Positions 39,131-51,920 of a stretch of DNA of 64,000 bases are shown here, piece by piece. The DNA comes from Epinephelus fuscoguttatus (lineage: Eukaryota > Chordata > Actinopteri > Perciformes > Serranidae). Under the pieces are notes generated by a model, which did no database searches, was not told the origin of the DNA, and worked only from the letters and a program-made list of their open reading frames with translations. A program made the translations under genes and the position numbers. The stretch covers positions 29,058,543-29,122,542 of the forward strand of contig NC_064754.1 of assembly GCF_011397635.1 (NCBI RefSeq), given 5' to 3'. The first letter of the stretch is position 1. The number at the start of each line of letters is the position of its first letter.

Positions 39131-40782
39131 CAATTATGTTGAATTCTTTTTCTCACATTAATTCCATTGCAGTGCAAATTCACAGTGTAAAGTAACTAAT
39201 TATATTTAAATACTGTGCTCATTTTTGGAGCTACTTGTGCTGTACGCAAGTGTTTCCATTGTATGCTACTTCATACTTCTACTAATCAGTCACTTTGAGT
39301 TGAGAATATTGATGGCACTTGGGATGAAGGACTTTTTAAATACATTTTTGGTTGCCAGAGGGACTCTGTAACGCCTCCCAGAGCTCAAGAGCTCAAACTG
39401 TCTGAAGAGAGGATGGGAGCTATATGCCAAGATACTCCTTGCTGTCTTCCTCATCTTTTCTGTAAAGAGTTGGGTCAAGGGCTTTCGTGGTTTGCCAACT
39501 ATTTTTTCTTCCATTGACACAAGAGAGTTTATTCTTAGATACCTAAATTACTTTACTTTACTCTTATATACCTTACCTTGAATTTGTGAGGAATACTTTG
39601 TTTTTGGACATGCCGCCACAGCAAACGTAAAAGTAAAACTCCCACACAATAATCCAAGTCTCATTTATCCAGTTATATGCTCAGTACTTCCCAAACACAT
39701 GTATTTTTAAAACATTATGACTCATAGCAGTACAAACAGTCTCTGTCAAACAGTGGCTGGGCACGTGCACATGTTTGAACTCAAGCGGAGCTCAAATGTA
39801 CACAAGTGTCCAGGCATGCTCATGATGCGTTACTCATATGCAGAAGTGTAATGTTTCCACAAAAAATGCTTTTATTCAACCTTTATTGAATCAGGCTATT
39901 CTTTTTCTTACTCTTATTTACAGTGGATGTTTACAATGCATGTGTTGGGGAAGTGCTGAGCGTACGACTGGAGGAATGTGACTTGGATTATGCTGCACAA
40001 GGTGCTCAGCCATGCGTGAGACAGTTTGTATTGACATATAGTTTTGCTTTTATTAAAAGTGGTCCCTGTTTTCTTCAAGTCATGAAGAATGTTTGCCTTT
40101 TTTTGAGTCTCTGTTCACCTCAGAGGCATAAGAGAGAAGTTTAACATAACACACAGTGAGTAATTGATATACAAATTGTCACTTTGAGTGTAAAGTATGC
40201 CTTTAAGTACAGTTTGCTGTTAAAGCAACTATATTATCTTCATAATAATGAAGGGTCTACCACATTTAAGGTATTTTTATGCTGGATATTTATCAGTTGA
40301 ATCCTAATGTTACTAATGGTTCATTTAACTATCCTTTTACAGTAAGTAACTTTAAAGCTGCACTAAGTAACATTTTAACATAAACAATGTATCAAACTGC
40401 TGTAGAATGAAAGGTGTTGCTATAACAAGTGATGAATCCACAGAGAATTATCACCGCCTCTATAGTTCCCCTTAATTGACCTTTGCAGTGTCTTTTAGTT
40501 CATTGTTTTGGTTTTACAGTTGGCAACTTTGTTGTTTTTGTTCACTCTCACCACTTATTACATTGTTTTCTGTCACAACAGGCAGCTGTTTTCGGTGAAA
40601 AGGCTCTTAAATCCCACTGTAGGGTACCTAAGCAACCACAAACAGCAGAAAATCACAGTTAGCAACAGCAACTAAAGAATCAGATATTTACCTCAGGAGC
40701 TGGTGCAAGCCAAAAACAGAGCTAAAAGGAGAGTGAATATCAGAGTTAAATTTGTCAGGTGGACAGAAACTCGACCTTAAAT
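39131..40782. other. Intergenic region between cep170 and pld5, left part
   Basis: It holds a LINE remnant (39290-39520) and, around 40350-40640, phrases of a dispersed fish repeat (AAAGCTGCACTAAGTAAC). Otherwise no gene is seen. Confidence 0.5.
39290..39520 (-). pseudogene. LINE (CR1/L2-type) ORF2 C-terminal fragment
   Basis: The reverse-strand peptide contains HPLFRQFELLSSGRRYRVP and KNVFKKSFIPSAINILN, the conserved extreme C-terminus of CR1/L2-clade non-LTR reverse transcriptase proteins. Only about 76 residues remain, so it is a 5'-truncated copy. Confidence 0.75.
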
Positions 40783-41670
40783 TAGGGATCCGATCTCAAA
40801 GTTCAGGATCAGGGCAGATAAAAGCATTTTTAACTGACCGGGATCAGCTTTATTGAGCTATATAGAGTGACTGATCTTTTGTTTAACATCAGCTGTCACA
40901 CAGGTGTTTTCACTCACAAAGCTTTGATACTGGGTGCAGCTGTCTCCAGCTCTCCGCTCTACTCTTCTTCTCCACTCTGCTCAGCTTCCCTGTGATTGTA
41001 AGAGCAGGGTCTGAGCCCCGCCTGCTGCAAAAAGCCACATGCCATAACTGACAGCAAAACTGCAGTACGAAGTTGTTTATTTCTAATTTCTTCCAAAATT
41101 ATGAGCACTTGTTTCATTTTAGCTCTGGGTGAAAGTCTTGTGCATTTATGGCGCATGGTTATCCAAAGACAGACAGCAGTTCAGAACCAAAAGAAACCAC
41201 ACCCACCACGTCACTGCAAAATGCAACAAAAGTCCCAGGAGCAAGAAGCACGTAAAGGTTTTATATTAATGTAGTCTTACACGTGCAAAAGATGTACAGA
41301 TGAGGAAAATAAACACTGACTGAGACACTGTTTTTGCCTAAAGTAACTCAAAGTCTGCACTAAAGCAACAGTCATTGGAGAATAGGCTACTCTCTTAAAG
41401 CAACAGAGACATTCCCTTTAGACAATGACACAGTGAAAAAGATTAAAAGGAGGTTTTGTTATTTTAGACCATTTTTAAATTTTTTGATAAATAAATAAAC
41501 ATAAAGGAACAGCATGGTGCAGGGATTTTTTGTAAAGCATATATATTGGATTGATTTTAATAACTTAAACGTACTTGAAGTGTGCACTGTGAAGCTGTAT
41601 TAGCACGTACTCATTATTAAATCACTTGGATCGGGATTGGGGGCAAAAAAACTTGATGGGGACATCCCTA
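40783..41670. mobile_element. Second hAT element, related to 3942-4850
   Basis: The left end TAGGGATCCGATC and right end GGGGACATCCCTA match the hAT termini at 3942-4850, with subterminal GGATCGGGATT. The flanks CCTTAAAT and CTTCAAAT agree at 6 of 8 bases, a decayed 8-bp duplication. It is 888 bp with no transposase ORF. Confidence 0.75.
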
Positions 41671-43654
41671 CTTCAAATGAATGATAATGTTGCTCTGTGT
41701 CTGCTGGATCTGTAACTACGCAACTGTTAACTAGCAAATTCACCAAAGTGTTGCATTTACAAAGTGTCACTGCCCCCAGGTGGACAAAAAATAAGCATTT
41801 GCATGGTAAAGTAAACATTTTAATGCAGGTGTCAGTTAAGTTAATTGTGATGGGATAATTTCACATTTTGATATTTGTGTTGTGGTATACATGAATAAAA
41901 GGTATTCAGTCCCATCATTCCAGCCAGAGCTGCAACCTCTGAGAAGCCCAATCCCCCCACCCTCCCGAACTTGTCCTCTCTCTCTCTCTTTCTTTGCAGA
42001 GTCAAGTACACACGACAAATTAGGTTTTAGAGGCCCCCGCTGCCAGAGCCACTGCACTGCTAATTGTATGTCTCCAGATATTCTGCTCTACTTCCTTAAT
42101 CCTTAAAGCTGTGTCAGGGTTTTTCTCCCTTGCGAACAGCATTCACCGTGGCTGCTGGTGCACATCAGCGCTTCTGCAGGTGTTCACCTGAGTGGGAAGA
42201 GTTTGGCTGGATTGTTCGCACTTAGTTTTATTAAGTTCAGGTTCCCTGTAGATTTCATTGCCGCACTCACACTGCCTGCATTTATTGCATATAAATAAAA
42301 TATTCATATCACTGCAGCTTTTTGGGCTCTTGGCTGTCAGTCTGGCCTTGCTTAAAATAAGAATGATGTGTTTATTTGCTCATGTAGGCAAATTAAAAAT
42401 TAATAGGAATATAAGATATTTGCCAGGTGATGCACAGCGTGTGCCCTATTCAGTGTAATTTGAACTGTCATTGATGATTTAGCACCCGTGCGGCCTCAGA
42501 GTGAATAAGATGTATGATGCTGCGCTGTGTGTGTGCATGATACTGGCGGTATTTACATATCCTGCACCTCCTCATTGATAGACCATCATAACTTATGGGC
42601 TTTGGCGAGGAGAACATAGGATAAGGCAAAAAATGCTTTCTCAGCATACTGAATCCACTATAGTTGTGTAAAAGTAGCTCACAAACACAGTTAAGTAGGT
42701 ACAATCTATCAAGGCTAATGCCTGACTGCCCTTTACTGTTGAAAAGACGAACGTTTTGCCATCTCTATATAAAAACAATCCTTATACTTGATCATTATTT
42801 TAATAAATATGCTTATTTGCTCTCTTGCAGAGAATTAAATGCAACGATTGACAGTAACAGCCAAGTCACCAGAAGAAAATGTTGGCAGTGTACATTTCTG
42901 CAACCATAGATCCATTACATTGGTACATTCCATAGGTATCATATCAGCATTTCTTAAGTGACGTAGTGTGTGAGTTGGCTTTGTCATGCAGAGGTGGAGG
43001 GAATGGTGGATGGTGGGAAAGCCAGGCGAGACGCCTGCCAAGCTGCAGACCACTGTGTGAGTCCACTGTGTGAGTCCAACAAACAACAAAACCAGTTGGT
43101 TTTTTTTAGCATGTCATCACTGTGTTTCCATCAGCTGTTTAGCCATCAAATGTGGGTGTTTTTTAGCAACTCGTTGCTGTTTCTCAACTGAGGATAGTGC
43201 CACGAAAAGCAATGTTTTTTATCGAGATTTCACTGTGTTTCCTGCCAGGGTAGAAGGGGTTTAACATTACATCAGTCTGGATCAATATATTGATTCGATA
43301 ATCAGTGATCCAATATCATCGATGCAAAGTGAAAACGTTCATACACCTTGTGTCACCATTTGCCTCCAAGCACACCGCCTTTCTAACCATTCAAACAGTA
43401 CTAGCAGCCAAGCCCAGGCAGACTATGGCAAGCCGCTACGGAAAAAATGAGAGTATTTACTGATATCGTCCCATATCAGGTATTTAAATCAAAACATGAT
43501 CTTTTCCTGACAATAACCAAGCACATGTTAACCACAGTGTTGTTGAAATGTAAAATTTCAAGGTATGAAACATAACAGTGTAATGTATGCTTGGTTTGCA
43601 GAAACGTACAATGCCAACATGTTTTCTGGCACCTGGGTTGATACTACTCTCCTA
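41671..43654. other. Intergenic region between cep170 and pld5, middle part
   Basis: Mostly unique-looking. Near 43270-43350 is CGATAATCAGTGATCC and ATCATCGATGCAAAGTG, reminiscent of a hAT-like MITE end, without a clear partner. No gene is supported. Confidence 0.4.
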
Positions 43655-44180
43655 AAGTGCTTGACTTAGCTTGGCATAAAGACTTAAAGCGGGGGGAAAC
43701 GGCTAGCCTCACTCTGTCCACAAGTAACAAAATCTGCCCGCCAGCACGTCTAAAGCTCACTAATCAACTAGTATCTTTGCTGTAAAAAAAAACCAGAAGT
43801 GTAAAAAAAGCTCTTCCAGTTTTACAGGGGTTATGTTCCAGAAATTTCTTGGCTGATCTTGTCTTCTTCATGAGGTTGCCAGGCAACCAACAGAGACTTT
43901 CACCTAGGAGACTGGTGTTTGCGTCCCAAAGTCAACGTTGACTCCTTTTAAAGGGATAGTGCACCCAAAAATGAAAATTCAGCCATTATCTACTCACCCA
44001 TATGCCGATGGAGGCTCAGGTGAAGTTTTAGAGTCCTCACATCACTTGTGGAGATCCAAGGGGAGAGTGGGTAGCAGCACAACTCCACCTAATGGAAGCT
44101 TACGGCGCCCCAGATTCAAACATCCAAAAACACATAATTGAAACCATAAAATATCTCCATACTGCTCGTCCGTAGTGATC
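43655..44180. repeat. Two adjacent fish interspersed repeats
   Basis: 43655-43930 has the phrase TTGGCATAAAGACTTAAAGC and GGCTAGCCTCACTCTGTCC. From 43948 a TTAAAGGGATAGTGCACCC terminus opens a TTAA-type MITE fragment (CAAAAATGAAAATTCAGCC). Right boundaries are unclear. Confidence 0.55.
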
Positions 44181-45027
44181 CAAGTGTCCTATTTGAACTA
44201 TTGCTTTAAAAAAAATTACGGCTATCACGGTCTCATTTTAAAATGCTCCACAACCACTGATTAAAGGCTACATACAGTAGCTCTGCGAGTATTGACACAG
44301 TGGCCTCAAGGGGATTTGTGTTTTGAATTAGAGCTCTGCAAAGTCAATTTTTCTTGCACCAGCACCTTTTTGTACCCATAATGTAAATTGTGCTGGCCAT
44401 AAAAACCTTCAGTCCCCTTGTTTGTGTGTGTGTGGGTGTGTGTGTGTGCCCTTTTTATAGCAGGCATATGGTGTCTCTCTCGACCTGAGCAAAAGGTTTC
44501 TTAAGGTGAGGCTGCAGTACTTCAGGACACTCTGCCTCTGCCAGTATCAGTATTCTGTACGTGAGGTGCAAATGGGAGAAATTAGATTTCGTACAGTTGT
44601 GTGTGAGAGTGTGTACGTGTCTTCATGTCTGATTATTTCCTCACACTTTTCCCAATCAGATTACTCTCCTTGCTTCTTCCCGTCTTGTCCAGTTGCACCT
44701 CCGCCCCGTCTCTAAGCCCACAGAAGCCAATTGCCTGCCCCTCCCGTACCGCCTGGGGGGACTGTACTACAATCACACACACAAAGACGCACACAAACCC
44801 TCCCCAGCAAGTGTGGGAGAGTGTGAGGACGCGTTGGTGCTCCGGCCACAAACAGACATACTGTAGCTTAGACAGCACAGAGACCAATAGTGGCTGATTC
44901 AGCTACTGAATGATAGAAGAGGAAAGACGGGAGTGACAGCGTCTGTATGTGTGCTTGGTTGTGTGTGTATGTGTGTATGTACATCAGACTGTCTGTACCC
45001 CAGTAGACAGCAGCACACAGGTCATCA
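44181..45027 (+). promoter_or_regulatory. pld5: Upstream and 5'UTR region of pld5 exon 1
   Basis: It includes (GT)n stretches near 44424-44447 and 44957-44985. The promoter is expected here but no core element is convincing. Confidence 0.35.
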
Positions 45028-48000
45028 ATGGAACTGTCAGATGATCCAAGGTCGAGAGGGCAAGAGGAGGCTCCCCCAGCGCCCCTGCCTTGTGTGGCCC
45101 AAATGAAAAGCAGCAGCTACAGCGCTGTCCAACAGCAGGGCTACTCTGCATCTATCTTCCTACGACGCAAAGACAAGCTGGAACAGGTGAGATGACCGTC
45201 AAGTACCTTTCCAACATCATGCCATGATTTATTTAACTGTACATCTGCTGTTTGGAAGGGGAAGAGGTGAAGTTAAGACTTGGAAATTGAAGAGTGGCAT
45301 GTGAAAACAAAAACTAGTAGAAGTATCTAATGTTTATTCAGATTATTCACCAGCCGTGTGATCTGATATGCAACATGACATCTCGTGAGGCATTAGTGTC
45401 ATCCACTGGAAACCCATTCATTCTGCATGCCTGCAGTGTACCAGTCTCAGCTCTGGAGAATTGCTGCTGGAGAAGTGTGCAATTGAGCTCTGTTGCCTCC
45501 AATGAGAATTGATTACCACTTACTTCACTGTTGCCACACACCCAGCACACACACACAAAGACAAAGACAAAAAAATACACCAAATATCCTGCAATCTTAA
45601 CATACAGAGTGTACAGGTTTTTTTTAACACATATTCTTTTGGTATATTTTTTTAAATTATTTGTAAACCTTTGATTTTACTTAAATCATGTTCTTCAGAA
45701 GCCTGCATTTTAAAAGTATGTTTTTAAAAAAGTTACCAATAAATAGTTTATATGAGCTGGACATTCCCCTTTTTATACAAAAGCTAAAGCAGGGCGGACC
45801 TGAAACGATTAGCCATTTAATCAATTAGTCAACTGACAGAAAATCAATTGGCAGCAACCTCAATAATCAATTAATCCTTTAAGTTATTTTCCAAGCAAAA
45901 ATACCAAGCATTTGCTGCCTTTCTTTGTCTTAAATGAGAGTTTACTTAAAGGGATATTTAATCCCAAAAGATCATGTATATATTTAACAATTACTCACTT
46001 CATGTTGGGTTAAATTTGAATTTAAAAAAAAAAAATTCTTGTATGCCTCTACAGTGAACAAAGCATCCAAAACTCTGACACAAATGGTACAGAATGATCC
46101 ACGTCTCATTTATGCAGGTGCACGCTCAGTACTTTAACACAGACAGCCTTTTCCGACAGCTGAACTACGAGTGAAAATTATCTATGCTCTCTCTTCAAAG
46201 CCAGAGTCCAATGACATTATTTTACCTCGCTGAACACAGGAGCTGCTGATCTACCATTCCCTCTATCTAGATTACCTTTTCTGTGTTATTGTTGAATCCA
46301 AACTAATCTTTTAAAACTCCAAATCACACATTGACACTATAGCCAAAAGTTGGACATTTTGAAATTAATAACATACAGATCAATTATGAGTCAATTTTAA
46401 AAAAAAGTTTCATTTCAGCTCCTTAATAAATATTTACACATTTATGTTTGTTGTCAGGGAATCAATAAGTATTTGCCTGCCAACAAATGAGGTTCAGAGT
46501 TGATTTCTGATCACTGCAGTCATGTGCATGCGTGCCAAAAATGCAAACAAGCGCTGATGATTAATGCATGCTGCAAAAAATAATGACATTATGTGGAGAG
46601 GAATCAGAGCTGCTTTAGATAAAGTCTATCCAACTGAGACAGGTTTCCTAGATTTGTTGCCTATATTACCTCTGACAGGTGTAAGTCTGGAGGGGATCAT
46701 ACGTGTTTGTGTTTGTGTTTGTGTTTGTGGTTGCAGCTAGTCTCTCAAACTACTGGACCAATCAGCCTCATATTTTGTGTGCACATGTCTGACTGTATGC
46801 TCCAGGAGCTCTCATGGTTGTGATGGTTCACAATTTGTTGGCTGTTTTATACCATCATTGACTGATGACTTCTCACTCCTATTAACTGGCCGGTCAGGGC
46901 TGCAAGTTAACGTTTTGGACCTCGTCAAGTCTCAAAAATTGACATCTATAAAAAAGTTTTGTCTCATTTTGAACCGAGCATCCTCAGACTAAAGTTAGGC
47001 ATGATATGAAATGAATTAGTCCCCATTTTCATTAGCTCCTACACCATCATTATCTGTGAGGGAGCCGAATGGGGCAATTCCACCAGGCACAGATTTCCAC
47101 GGTTAAACTGTAACCTGGCTGTTTGGTTTGGTCTATTTTGTTGATATTTGTGCTTCTACCATAAATGGTTTTCTTTTTTGTGCTCCATTTTAATTGTATT
47201 CATTGTTGTTATTTCCTACTTTGTTGTGCTGTAGCCGACAGACAAAGTTAATAGGCTGCCATTCATAGTCCACTTATGAATACATGGACCAAAGATTCCT
47301 GGCTGTGTTTTAATTAGGCTACAAGAATTGTCTACAATGGCCACAATCAGCTAGGGTTCCCACCTGGTGGACATCTGCACCCTACTGTCCACATGAATAG
47401 TATTTTAGATTTTATTATCTTCACCACAGAGATCATGTTTTCAGTCCAATGTGTTTGATATCTCAACTCCAAACTGACAGATTTGGTGGGAAGTTGGCCT
47501 ATCTGCAAAGGAAGAACGGACTTGCTTTTGGATGCAGACAGTACCACTGTGTTATCATCCAAAAAGCACTTTATGCTGCTTGTAAATCCTGAACAGCAGA
47601 TAAGCTTAATTATAAGGACAAATCATAGTTCTCACATATTTTTTTGCTCAAAGGATTGCCTAACATTTTGAATTTGAATGCTTTGCTAAGGTTATATAGC
47701 ATCCTACACATTTAATCCAATCTTCACCAATGTTGTGTATAGAATATATGAATGAGCCTGAAACAATATATAGTTTCCCCAAATCCTGCAACATTTGATG
47801 GCATTTTAAGTTTTATTCCAGCTAACATACATGTCTTTCTCCATCACATATCTATAAACAGCATGTAAGCATGAGCCCTTTTCCCCCACTTTTGTTTCCT
47901 GCTAAGCGATTAAATCAAGTAAAGTAAAGAAAAACAGGGACGACTGTCGACCTGTCCACTGCTGAGCGCTTTCTAGCTTTTTTCCTTGTTTTTTCTTTCC

Positions 48001-51000
48001 ATCTAGTAAGTGCTTAGTCATGAAAAAGAAAAATCCATCATGAAATGATCAATTAAACAATTAATTCCTCCTCTCTACCATGTGGCCTGTTGGTTGCACA
48101 GGCTGCGCTAGCAGAGACACTGATGGAACTTTCCGAACAAGACAACCTAACAGGGTCATTCCTCACTGCTGGATCCCTATCTGCAACCCATCCCCAGTCC
48201 CTTTGGCATGAGGCCCAGCTGTCTCTGGTGGCGTTGCGCCCAGTCAGCCTTCACTCAGCACATATAACCCTGACTATGATGCCATGGCAACATAGAAAAA
48301 AACATGTTCTGTGCACACATGGAAACCTGCTGTTGAGTGTTTGGTGTGAAGGTGAAACACCTACACTGAGGTGTCCTTCACTGGCAACTCACAGGAGTGT
48401 GTTTGGTGTTTAATAATTTGGCAAAGACATGAAACCCGTGGATGCAGTTCCTATTCTTGTAGTAAAAAAGCAATAAATGACCACCAATTTTTTGCCGTAC
48501 GCATACACCTGCACTGTGCATAAAAGCTCTTACTGGTGTAGACCCATTGATAATTCTGAATGGGCCTCGCAATGTGGTTTTCAAAGGTGAGGATTATTTA
48601 TAATTGGTCTCTTGTGTTGGAGAACTGTGCTGTATATTATCAGATAATGATGGCCTACACAGGGAGTCAGGAGGGAGTAGGAATAAACTGTAAAGGCTGC
48701 TGTGACCTCTGAACTGCTGTCCTGCAAATAGCATCGCTTTGAAAAGATCAAAAAGAGCTCTTACAGCTGTTCAACATAACAGGAAAAGAAAACAGACTGG
48801 TTGGCATTTCATATATTAGTATTCAATGTTGTGTCATGGTGGTGACTGTGCAGTTGGTGAATTGTTTATGTCAACAGTTTCCTGCTGTGACCCCTGCTGA
48901 CCGTTAAGCCATGAATCTCTATCATATTGTTGCTCTGCTAAAAATTGCCCTGCAGTTCATTGTCAGGTGATGGTCTGTGCCCGTGATGGTCAGGGAAACA
49001 GAGAATATCCCATCCTGTTTGAAATCGTATTTGTTTGACCCCATATGTACAGCTTTAGGAACATTCACCTCTCCTGGGAAGTGATCCAAACATTTCTGTC
49101 CCCTCCATCTCTTTCTCTTGCTCTCTCTTTTTCGCTCACAGGCATGCTGACGTGCAGAGGGCACTTGCCCCAGACAAACACAGCAGGCCGCACTGCTTTG
49201 ACTTTGTTCCTTGTTGCTAACAATTTCTCTCTGGAATCTCACACAGTGCTCCGCAAGTCACACTTACACTACATACCCAACTTTGTTTCACTGATAAAAA
49301 ATAGTTTGTTTGTTTAATAAGATAAATAAGGTGTTTTTTACAGTGTAATTACTGTGCAACTTAACTTACTGAGTGTAAACAAGACTGAATTTTGTGAGGC
49401 TTTATCATAGACTGTATATAAAGATGGATGACTTGACAGTAGGCTGCCAAACTAAAAGATTACAGTTAATGTTAAATGAATTTTTTGTGGTGGTCTCTGT
49501 CATTTTAAGTAGTTCTTTGCTGTATGTTTAGGTGTTAATTTTTGAACATCATTTGTTATATGCCAAAAAAAGTGGGGCTTTGACATCATAATTGACAGCT
49601 GTGAGTCATTTTGTGTACTTGCCATCAATGGTGCTGCTCATGAATGGGTTGGATGTGTGTATAGGTGGGAACTCAATGCCCCAGCTCTACCTTGTAATCA
49701 CTAACTGCAAAGGCTCTCAGTCATTGGGCTGTACGAGGAACAACATCTATTAAGCTAAATGCCAATGCTATTAACAAGCTGATGATTATCATAAGGTAGC
49801 ACCACATTAGCAGTCAGGCTAGCCTGTGTTCCACTAGCTGGTGTCACTCTCTCTGAAATGTAAGAAAAGAGAAGACAAAGCAGCATCTGTAAACATCTCA
49901 GTAACTTGTTTTCGTCCATATCCATACATCTAACCGTCTGTCATGATGTCTGTCTCTCAGTCTGCTTCTCTCAGTCTGCCCTTTAGTTCCTGTTCTCCAC
50001 CCACTTTTCACCTCCCCAAGTCCTTACATTGCCATTTTCCATCCATCCACCACATGCCCTCAGACTGTCCCACCTGTCCCAGTCACCTGACTCTCTCATC
50101 CACCTGTTCACCTGTTTCCGCTCTCTCATCAGCCCTGCAGTATTAAACTGGCCCATTTCCAAATTACTCCCTGCCAGATTGTCAATGTTGCTTTGGTCCT
50201 TGATTTCCAGCCACCTAAACTTGACCCCCAACCCTTTACGCTGAAATCTGGAACCTCTGCTTGTATCTGCCCATCTGCATGTAATCTTATGTACCTTCAT
50301 CCTGTCAATAAATCCCTCGAGCGTTCCTGTCTACCTGACTGTCTGCATTTCAGTCCTTTCCCTTGTTGGCTCATGCTCATCTGCCTAACACCAGTACTCT
50401 TATTTTTGATCATCTGTCTGATTTGAAGCTCTGCTGTCTAAAAACATCTGTGGTGATCAGTCCTGTCTGTCTGAGCTCGTTCCTTTTCTGTCAGACCATG
50501 ACAGCCAGTGATTGACAATTGCTTATGAGAAATAGTGATTTTTAAAGGCCACTAAAAACAGAATGAACAATATTGGATTGTTTTTAAAACTACCATCTTT
50601 ATCTAGACATATGAACACAACATTGCTTACTGTTAAGCTGACTCTGTTTCAAGGCTCTATTTGTACTTATAAATGTAGTTTAAAATCAAATTGGGACTAT
50701 GAACGAGGTTTTCCTACTTTTGGAACAGAACCTGGAAGTTTCACTTTGGCTCTCTGTATTGTTTATCGTGTTTGCCATTGTAGTTTAACATGCTAGCATC
50801 TTCACAATGGTGACCCTAACATGCTGAAGTTTAGCAGGTATAATGTGCAAACACTGGCAAATAAGCACAAAGTACAGCAGGGGCTGGAATGTCGTTGGTT
50901 TTGCAGGTATTTGGTCATTCAAATATTGAACAAATTTGCAGCTGATGCTTTGTGCCAGATGAACAGTGGGGGAAACTTGAATATGCCTCGCCTACCAATC

Positions 51001-51537
51001 CATCCAGTAGTCTTTAAATGCTGTGGAATACTACGGTAACTATGTCAAAAGTTACAACCAAGTGAGCTTAAAAAAACACTTCCTCTTTCCTTCTATCTCT
51101 CATTCCTCTCTCGTTCCCCATTAGGTTGTTCCTTTACTCCCTGTACAGTGCTGGACTCATCAACACAGCAGCAGCTTGCCTGCAGTCAGCAGCATATGTT
51201 GTTTTCTGCTTTTAGGCAATGCTATATTCATCGGTGAGAGAAAAGGTTTGGGGTGGAATAAAATGGTGGAAGAAAGTGTTTGCATATTTCATTTCTCCCC
51301 ACTGAGGGCCTTTAATGTAGCTCTGCGTAATAGGAAGAGGCAGAGCTTCAGATTTGGAGCTGTATACAGTGGAAGTGAAACATGAAGAAGTGCTCGCGAA
51401 TCTGGTGCATTACTGAAAAGCACATTTATACAATGACTGAAACACAGTGGGGATTAAAACAGACAATACTGCTGACTTACAGTTATGTCATCAGGAGCTG
51501 TTTTAAATTCTTTTGTCTTCGCTGGGCAGAGCTGTGC

Positions 51538-51576
<39 letters not shown>

Positions 51577-51874
51577 TGACCTAATGAGTTCAGAACAATT
51601 TGAGAGTTTTGCAGCAGCTGTCACACACAGCAGATCACCAATGGCATGTTTCCTCCCCTCTAAGCCAAGCCCAGCTGCCTTCTGCCAGATGAGTTTTGTT
51701 CACAAGGCGGATAAAACAGGAAGATAAAGAGGGAAGAGGAAGAGGAGGGAGGAACTGAGGAGGAGGAGGGGGTTGCTGGGGCTCCGAGCTACAGCTCTGT
51801 ATTGGCCGTTTGAATGAGAGGGGTTGGTCTTTCTCCATCTCTCTCACCACCTACACTGAGGAGCAGAGAGTGAG

Positions 51875-51920
<46 letters not shown>

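Noticed and set aside
48090..48413. 107-residue frame in pld5 intron 1 as an extra exon
   Set aside because: It has no similarity to PLD proteins, and exon 1 joins exon 2 in phase without it.
49939..50503. Complete LTR retrotransposon
   Set aside because: Only one LTR-like unit, with no gag/pol frame and no flanking duplication; kept as a tentative solo LTR.
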